A stretch of DNA of 16,418 bases from CAZYCC01 sp964645985 (lineage in GTDB: Bacteria > Bacillota > Clostridia > Oscillospirales > CAG-272). Each line of letters starts with the position of its first letter. Positions within the stretch are counted from its first letter, which is position 1. Below, piece by piece: positions 12,496-16,418 of this stretch. Under the pieces are notes generated by a model. That model saw nothing but the letters and a program-made list of their open reading frames with translations, searched no databases and was not told the origin of the DNA. The position numbers and the translations under genes are program-made. Location of the stretch: NCBI GenBank assembly GCA_964645985.1, contig CAZYCC010000039.1, positions 1 to 16,418 on the forward strand, in the 5' to 3' direction.

Positions 12496-14034
12496 ATGGC
12501 GCGCGGCGGTGGAGCGGTGAGCAGGAATCGGCGAGGAGAATCTCCCGTGGGAGCGGGCGCGAGGGCGCGGGGAGAAGTGTCGGGAGCGGGCGCGCGCGGC
12601 GCCGCCGGGGACCCCCGGGCCGCCGCGACCGCCCCCCGCGCGCGCAGCGGCGCGCCGCTCCCACCGCCCTACAATGCGCCCCCGCGCGAGATGCCTCCCC
12701 CGCGCGGGCAGTCCTACGGGACGGTGCCGCGCGAGATGTTGCCGCGAGCGGGGGCAGCGCGCGGGAGCGCTCCCGGGGGGCAGAATCGCCCGGCGCAGCA
12801 ACCGAGCCGGCAAAGCCGGCAGAGTCGGCAAAATCGACAGCCCGAGCGGAGGGAGATGTCCCCCCCGCGCGCGGGCGCGGAGCGAATCGGGCAATATCCC
12901 GGGCAAAATCGCCCCGCCGGGCAGGGCCGGGGAGAACCCCCTCACCCGGGGCAGATTTCCCCCCTGCGCGGGCAGAGCTCCCCGCAGGCGAGAGGGGCAG
13001 CGGCAAATCCCGGAGCGGGGCGGCAGCCGCCGCGCTCCCCCGCGCCGGGGTTGCGGAGAGATATGCCGACGCGGCAGAGCGCGCCGCCGCGGCAGGGCGC
13101 GCGCGTTTCGCAAGGCCCGCAAAATCACATGACCTACCCGGACGGGCGCTCCGGGCAAAGCGAGCAAACCACGCGGGGGGAGCGGCGCGGTCAGCTCTCC
13201 CGGCAAAATCCGCCTCGGCAAACATCGACCCGGCAAAACCCACCCCGGCGGGAGCGCGGGGAGGGGCGCGGCGGGGGGGCGCGCGAGAGAAGACCGCAAA
13301 AGCCTCGCCGCGAGATGAAGTGGGAGGGGCCGGTGTCGCGCGTGGTGTACGCCGGCTTCGCGGCGCTGCGCCGCCGCTACGGCAGCTTCGGCGCGGGCGC
13401 GGCGATGGTGCTCGCCGCGGTTATTCTCATCGGGGGGCTTGTTGTCGGGGCGACCTTCGGCTGCTTTGCCGCGAACACCATCCGCCGCAAGGACGTGAGC
13501 GTCAAGTATATCACCGGCAGCATCAAGATGGCCGATGAGGATGGGGACGGCGTCGAGGAGGAGACGCGCACCGAGAAAACGGCGACGCTGCCGCCCGAGC
13601 AGCTCTTCCTTGCGGGGGGCGAAATTTACATTTGCCTCACCGACCTCAACCGCCGCCTTAACCTCGGGATGCGCGCGGTCGGGGATGGCGGGGGTCTGCG
13701 CGTCACGCTCGAGAACGGGAGCTCGGCAGTCTTCCGGGACGGCGGGACCGGGGTCGCAATCGACGATTCCCCGCTCGTCGCGCTGGGCAATCCCGCAATT
13801 ATTGACAATCGCAAGCTCTATCTGCCGCTCTCTTTTGTACAAAGATACACAAGCGGCGTGAATATTTCCTATGACCGCGAGGAGAACCTGCTGACGGTCG
13901 AGCGCCCGATCGACCGCGAGGCAACCGCCGCTCTCGCCGAGACGAAACCGCTCGCCGACGAGCCGGTCTACGAGCCGTTCGCCTTCACCGTGATGCCCCC
14001 CGCGCCGCTCTCGCCGGTAGCTCCCCCGGGCTAA
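12496..14034 (+). CDS. Tail-anchored single-pass membrane protein with copper-amine-oxidase-N-like (stalk) domain
   Basis: The 512-residue protein has three parts. Residues 1 to about 300 are low-complexity and rich in Arg, Pro, Gly, Gln and Ala (for example RQSRQSRQNRQPERREM), predicted disordered and cytoplasmic. One membrane segment follows at about 303-326 (MVLAAVILIGGLVVGATFGCF). The outside part (about 330-475) has paired beta-rich repeats with CLTDLNRRLNLGMRAV and LPLSFVQRYTSGVNISYDREENLLTV, resembling the Cu_amine_oxidN1 domain, a common cell-surface stalk in Clostridia that is not an oxidase. The end is Pro-rich. The start is uncertain: ATG 12496 is used, while ATG 12491 is in another frame and GTG 12517 is an in-frame alternative; none has a good Shine-Dalgarno. 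It precedes a carboxypeptidase of the same layout, suggesting a cell-wall role. Confidence 0.65.
   Translation: MARGGGAVSRNRRGESPVGAGARARGEVSGAGARGAAGDPRAAATAPRARSGAPLPPPYNAPPREMPPPRGQSYGTVPREMLPRAGAARGSAPGGQNRPAQQPSRQSRQSRQNRQPERREMSPPRAGAERIGQYPGQNRPAGQGRGEPPHPGQISPLRGQSSPQARGAAANPGAGRQPPRSPAPGLRRDMPTRQSAPPRQGARVSQGPQNHMTYPDGRSGQSEQTTRGERRGQLSRQNPPRQTSTRQNPPRRERGEGRGGGARERRPQKPRREMKWEGPVSRVVYAGFAALRRRYGSFGAGAAMVLAAVILIGGLVVGATFGCFAANTIRRKDVSVKYITGSIKMADEDGDGVEEETRTEKTATLPPEQLFLAGGEIYICLTDLNRRLNLGMRAVGDGGGLRVTLENGSSAVFRDGGTGVAIDDSPLVALGNPAIIDNRKLYLPLSFVQRYTSGVNISYDREENLLTVERPIDREATAALAETKPLADEPVYEPFAFTVMPPAPLSPVAPPG
12899..12954. repeat. GC-rich dispersed unit, copy inside coding DNA
   Basis: CCGGGCAAAATCG (12899-12911) and the block starting GGAGAACCCCCTCACC (12931-12954) match the intergenic unit at 12104-12141, with 19 bases between the blocks instead of one. 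It encodes part of the disordered tail. Related GGCAAAA units recur at 12827, 13202 and 13232. Confidence 0.75.
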
Positions 14035-14632
14035 GCGGGAGCGGAGGCGCGGCGGCGACCCTTGTGCTCGACCTTTTCGCGCGGGAAACGCGATGCCTCG
14101 TCTCTGCCGTGAGTAAGGCGGGCGGGATCACGCCGCGCGCGCCGAGCGGCAATTTCACCGGGAAGAGCACGGCGGACGCGAGCTCGCGGGATTTGCCCGA
14201 GCGACAACCCCGCGCGGAGCGCGCGAAGTTTTTCCTCGGTGAACGGAAGCGGGCAGACGGTACCGCGCCGGGTGTTACCTCGCGCGGGAGCAACTTCCCC
14301 GTGGGCAGAACGGCGCTTGCCCCGCGCCCCGCGCGCGGTGTTTTTCCCTCGGCGAATAGGACGGGCGCGATCGCGGCGGCGCGGCGGGAATAGCGCGCGC
14401 TCGCCCCTCGGAAATAAGGCGAGCGGAACCGCGCGAAATGGCGCCGTGCCTTGCTCCCCCGGGGAATAGGTGAGCGGCAACGGCGATCGCCCCTCGCGCA
14501 AAGCGCGCGGTGTTTTCTCGCGGGGGATGGGGCGCGGCGCGGCGATCGCGGGATTCGCGCGCAGAATGCGGGCGACCTCTCGCGCGGGGGAGCGCGGTTT
14601 TTCATTTTTGGGGGGCGGTTTTTGGTGACTTT
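14035..14632. repeat. Degenerate GC-rich tandem array before the carboxypeptidase gene
   Basis: I see no credible gene in these 598 bases; a 109-codon frame at 14064-14393 is low-complexity. Recurrent units start with a T-rich stretch, then CCTCGG and GAATAGG: TTTTTCCTCGGTGAACGG (14229-14246), TTTTTCCCTCGGCGAATAGG (14341-14360), TCGCCCCTCGGAAATAAGG (14401-14419), TTGCTCCCCCGGGGAATAGG (14451-14470) and TGTTTTCTCGCGGGGGATGG (14511-14530). Spacing of the last four is about 50-60 bases. The palindrome GCGATCGC appears three times downstream of unit starts (14367, 14483 and 14541). No clear promoter or terminator is visible. Confidence 0.55.
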
Positions 14633-16036
14633 ATGAGCGATGACAGACAGAACGCGGCGCGAGGGGGGAGCGGCGCGCGCGGCGGGCTTTCGGAGAATCC
14701 TCGGAGCGCGCCACCGCAACGGCGCGCGGGTACGGGGGGAGGCTCTCCCGCGCCGCGCGCGGGAGGCGCGGCGGGGGCGCGCCCGACGGCGCGCAGGACG
14801 GCGGCGGAGCTGACATCATCGCGCGCGGGGAGCGCGCCGCGCGGGCGAGGGGAGAGGATCGGCGCGGCTTCGGCGAGGGGGACGAGCGGCGCGGCGGGGA
14901 GCGCGGGCGGGTACGCTCCCGCGAAAAACGCGGGCGGATTGCCGGGGAACCAAGGCGCAGGCAGCTCGCCCACAGGCAATCGCGGGGGCGGATCGCCGGG
15001 AAACAATCGCGCGGGCAATCGCGGCGGGGGATCGGTGGAGGCGGAGGAGGCGCGCGTGCGGCGAAATGTGCTCTTTGGCTGCGGCGCGGCGCTGCTGCTC
15101 TGCGCTCTTGCCGCTCTTCTTTTTTACGGGATTTTGCACAAGAGCGGCGGCGAGGTCGTTATTCCGCCTCCCGGCGAGGGGGGAGAGCTCCCGAGCGGGG
15201 GCGCAGCGGGCGAACTTCCGACGGGCGGGGGAGAACCCCCGGGAGATGACGCGCCCGCCGCGTCGAGCGGGGCCGCCGGAGGCTCTCCCGGCGGGGATTT
15301 GCCAAGCGAACCCGCGCCCGCGCCCGACGGAACGAGCTACGAGGAGCAGAACTTCCTTGTCGACCTCCATGAATATGAACAATATATGAACCCGGAGGAC
15401 GAGGCGAACGAGTACCTGCTCCTCGTCAACGCGAGCCACCCGCTCTCCGAGGACGTTATGCCGGGCGACCTCACCCCCGTCTCGGCAACGCGGCAGGACG
15501 GGCGCGCCGCGCAGAGAATGCGGCGCACTGCCGCGATGGCCCTCGAGGCGCTCTTTCTTGAGGCAAAAGAGGAGGGCGTGCTCTACAACAACGGCGGAAT
15601 TGTGCTCTCGGTGACGAGCGCCTACCGCTCGTACGGCGATCAGAGGAGCGTTTTCGAGGGGTATGTGAACGACGAGATGTCGAGCGCCCCGGGCATTTCG
15701 CGCGCGGAGGCGGAGGAAAAAGTCGTGCGCTACTCCTGCCGGCCCGGCACGAGCGAGCATCAGTCGGGCCTGTGCTGCGATATGCACAACTTCGCGTCGG
15801 CGAGCGTGTCGAACGGGATGCGCGAGGCGTTTGCCGAGTCGGCGGCCGGGCGGTGGCTCACCGAGAACGCCGCGCGCTTCGGCTTCGTGCTGCGCTTCCC
15901 GCCCGACAAGACCGATGTTACCGGCGTGGACTACGAGTCCTGGCACTTCCGCTTTGTCGGCCGCCGCCACGCCCTCGCGATGCGCGAGCAAAACCTTTGC
16001 CTTGAGGAATACGTCGCGGCGCTGGGTCTATCGTGA
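14633..16036 (+). CDS. Membrane-anchored VanY-type D,D-carboxypeptidase (M15B)
   Basis: This 467-residue protein should trim the terminal D-Ala from peptidoglycan stem peptides at the outer membrane face. Residues 1-140 are a Gly/Arg/Ala/Asn-rich, probably disordered cytoplasmic tail (NRGGGSPGNNRAGNRGGGS near its end). A membrane segment follows at about 146-167 (LFGCGAALLLCALAALLFYGI), then a Gly/Pro linker and the peptidase domain. Its motifs are SAYRSYGDQ (329-337), SEHQSGLCCD with zinc ligands H376 and D383, and ESWH with catalytic E435 and ligand H438, all intact. ATG 14633 follows GGTGAC by six bases; the upstream extension from 14510 is repeat DNA. The VanY name reflects the fold only; no vancomycin-resistance genes are nearby. 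Layout parallels the preceding gene. Confidence 0.9.
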   Translation: MSDDRQNAARGGSGARGGLSENPRSAPPQRRAGTGGGSPAPRAGGAAGARPTARRTAAELTSSRAGSAPRGRGERIGAASARGTSGAAGSAGGYAPAKNAGGLPGNQGAGSSPTGNRGGGSPGNNRAGNRGGGSVEAEEARVRRNVLFGCGAALLLCALAALLFYGILHKSGGEVVIPPPGEGGELPSGGAAGELPTGGGEPPGDDAPAASSGAAGGSPGGDLPSEPAPAPDGTSYEEQNFLVDLHEYEQYMNPEDEANEYLLLVNASHPLSEDVMPGDLTPVSATRQDGRAAQRMRRTAAMALEALFLEAKEEGVLYNNGGIVLSVTSAYRSYGDQRSVFEGYVNDEMSSAPGISRAEAEEKVVRYSCRPGTSEHQSGLCCDMHNFASASVSNGMREAFAESAAGRWLTENAARFGFVLRFPPDKTDVTGVDYESWHFRFVGRRHALAMREQNLCLEEYVAALGLS

Positions 16037-16056
16037 GCGGCATTCACAAAGCATCG

Positions 16057-16086
16057 GCGGGATTTATACATTTTGTGCAATCCTGC
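16057..16086 (+). other. Hairpin downstream of the carboxypeptidase gene
   Basis: GCGGGATT (16057-16064) pairs with AATCCTGC (16079-16086), including one G-U pair, around a 14-base AT-rich loop. No T-run follows, so it is not a standard terminator, but it is the only stem near the stop codon. Confidence 0.4.
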
Positions 16087-16123
16087 GGGGGATAGAGGGG
16101 GAAATTTTGGCAGGTTTGACCGG

Positions 16124-16152
16124 TTGACATTTGCGCCGGGAAGAAGTATACT
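16124..16152 (+). promoter_or_regulatory. Near-consensus promoter upstream of the tRNA-Glu region
   Basis: TTGACA (16124-16129) and TATACT (16147-16152) are exactly 17 bases apart. Transcription should start near 16159, about 180 bases before the tRNA. Confidence 0.87.
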
Positions 16153-16158
16153 ACTCTT

Positions 16159-16340
16159 ATCCTCCATAGAAGTGAAAAGATTCCTGTGTGAAATGGGGGA
16201 ATCTTTTCAAAAAAGGATAGGGATGGGTGTGAAATGGCCTCCGGGGAGCGCTCCTGCGCTCCCCGGAGGGGCACCTCTCGCCCCCCGCCGCTTTGAGTGC
16301 GGCGAAGCGCGCGGCGGGTTTGCCTCGGAAAACTTCATAC
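16159..16340 (+). ncRNA. Candidate structured RNA or structured tRNA precursor leader
   Basis: Downstream of the promoter, TATCCT (16158-16163) can pair with AGGATA (16214-16219), enclosing a 12-bp stem TGAAAAGATTCC/GGAATCTTTTCA (16173-16184 with 16198-16209). Next comes a perfect 14-bp stem (CCTCCGGGGAGCGC at 16238-16251 with its complement at 16256-16269, loop TCCT). A third stem follows, CCGCCGC...GCGGCG (about 16286-16304). The 11-mer GTGTGAAATGG occurs twice (16186-16196 and 16227-16237), once in the first loop and once before the second stem. I recognise no known RNA family. It may be only a long tRNA leader; an open frame from ATG 16193 runs through the tRNA and is judged spurious. Confidence 0.35.
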
Positions 16341-16415
16341 GGCCTGTTGGTCAAGCGGTTAAGACGTCGCCCTCTCACGGCGAAAACATGGGTTCGATTC
16401 CCGTACGGGTCACCA
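16341..16415 (+). tRNA. tRNA-Glu (anticodon CTC)
   Basis: The 75-base sequence folds as a cloverleaf. The acceptor stem is GGCCTGT with ACGGGTC, the anticodon stem TCGCC/GGCGA encloses loop CTCTCAC, and the T-loop is GGTTCGATTCC. The anticodon CTC (16374-16376) reads GAG (Glu). The sequence is very close to Firmicutes tRNA-Glu. The CCA end is encoded (16413-16415). Further tRNAs could follow beyond the window edge. Confidence 0.97.
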
Positions 16416-16418
16416 AAA

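Noticed and set aside
11873..12520. 215-codon plus-strand open frame in the spacer upstream of the stalk-domain gene
   Set aside because: Gly/Arg-rich low-complexity with no start signals. It runs across the promoter at 12396-12424 and overlaps the next start in another frame.
11785..13842. 685-codon open frame on the minus strand across the spacer and the tail-coding region
   Set aside because: It is antisense to a gene with a recognisable domain and a clear promoter. Its translation is Arg/Pro/Ala/Leu-rich low-complexity without domains, as expected of a GC-rich shadow.
14064..14393. 109-codon plus-strand open frame in the spacer before the carboxypeptidase gene
   Set aside because: It has no ribosome binding site or domain, and it is made of the degenerate repeat units.
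14367..14548. GCGATCGC copies as a HIP1-like iterated palindrome
   Set aside because: The octamer is known as highly iterated in cyanobacteria. Here it also appears within dnaG, and a few copies are expected by chance in such GC-rich DNA; only the clustering in the array is noted.
14633..16036. Vancomycin-resistance VanY
   Set aside because: The enzyme family is shared, but no vanH/A/X, vanS/R or related genes are nearby. A general cell-wall carboxypeptidase is the simpler reading.
16193..16418. Open frame from ATG 16193 to the window end
   Set aside because: It runs through the tRNA and the GC hairpins in frame, has no ribosome binding site, and shows no recognisable protein.

Overview
The window looks like a chromosomal, housekeeping segment from a high-GC member of the Clostridia (Bacillota), probably an uncultured lineage assembled from a metagenome. 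Three things suggest this: the linked set dgt, dnaG, rpoD with rplS and rpmE nearby; AGGAGG-type ribosome binding sites with consensus TTGACA/TATAAT-type promoters; and a 100-base run of N, the usual placeholder for a scaffold gap of unknown size. Every gene I can support is on the + strand. Long minus-strand ORFs exist, but they behave as GC-rich shadows.

Layout. 1-926: ribosomal protein L19 (rplS) behind a clear promoter, then zinc-type L31 (rpmE) ending in a strong terminator. 942-4286: an AEC-family transporter, the ribosome-associated GTPase HflX and a YigZ/IMPACT-family protein, with heptamer repeat elements before the transporter and between HflX and YigZ. 4287-9557: a GC-rich spacer, dGTPase (dgt), another spacer, primase (dnaG) and the primary sigma factor (rpoD, interrupted by the N gap). 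9562-11815: a third heptamer element, a near-consensus promoter, a long leader, and an orphan solute-binding-type lipoprotein with a terminator. 11816-16036: two single-pass membrane proteins with long disordered N-terminal tails. One carries a copper-amine-oxidase-N-like (stalk) domain and the other a VanY/M15B D,D-carboxypeptidase domain. Each is preceded by about 600 bases of repetitive GC-rich DNA. 16124-16415: a consensus promoter, a strongly structured stretch, and tRNA-Glu(CTC).

The genes serve translation (L19, L31, HflX, tRNA-Glu), nucleotide pools and replication priming (Dgt, DnaG), transcription (sigma-A) and the cell envelope (lipoprotein, stalk protein, carboxypeptidase). I see no defence island, phage, transposase, CRISPR array or biosynthetic cluster.

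The unusual content lies between the genes. (i) Three elements are built from AGTGGNN heptads on the left and CCACTNN heptads on the right. They abut stop codons and, in two cases, also run almost to the next start codon, where no ribosome binding site remains. (ii) A family of short GC-rich repeats occurs both in spacers and inside coding DNA for disordered protein segments. (iii) A palindromic A-tract/T-tract module is shared by the rplS and lipoprotein promoters. These are the best candidates for something undescribed. All coordinates were read by eye and no search was run.
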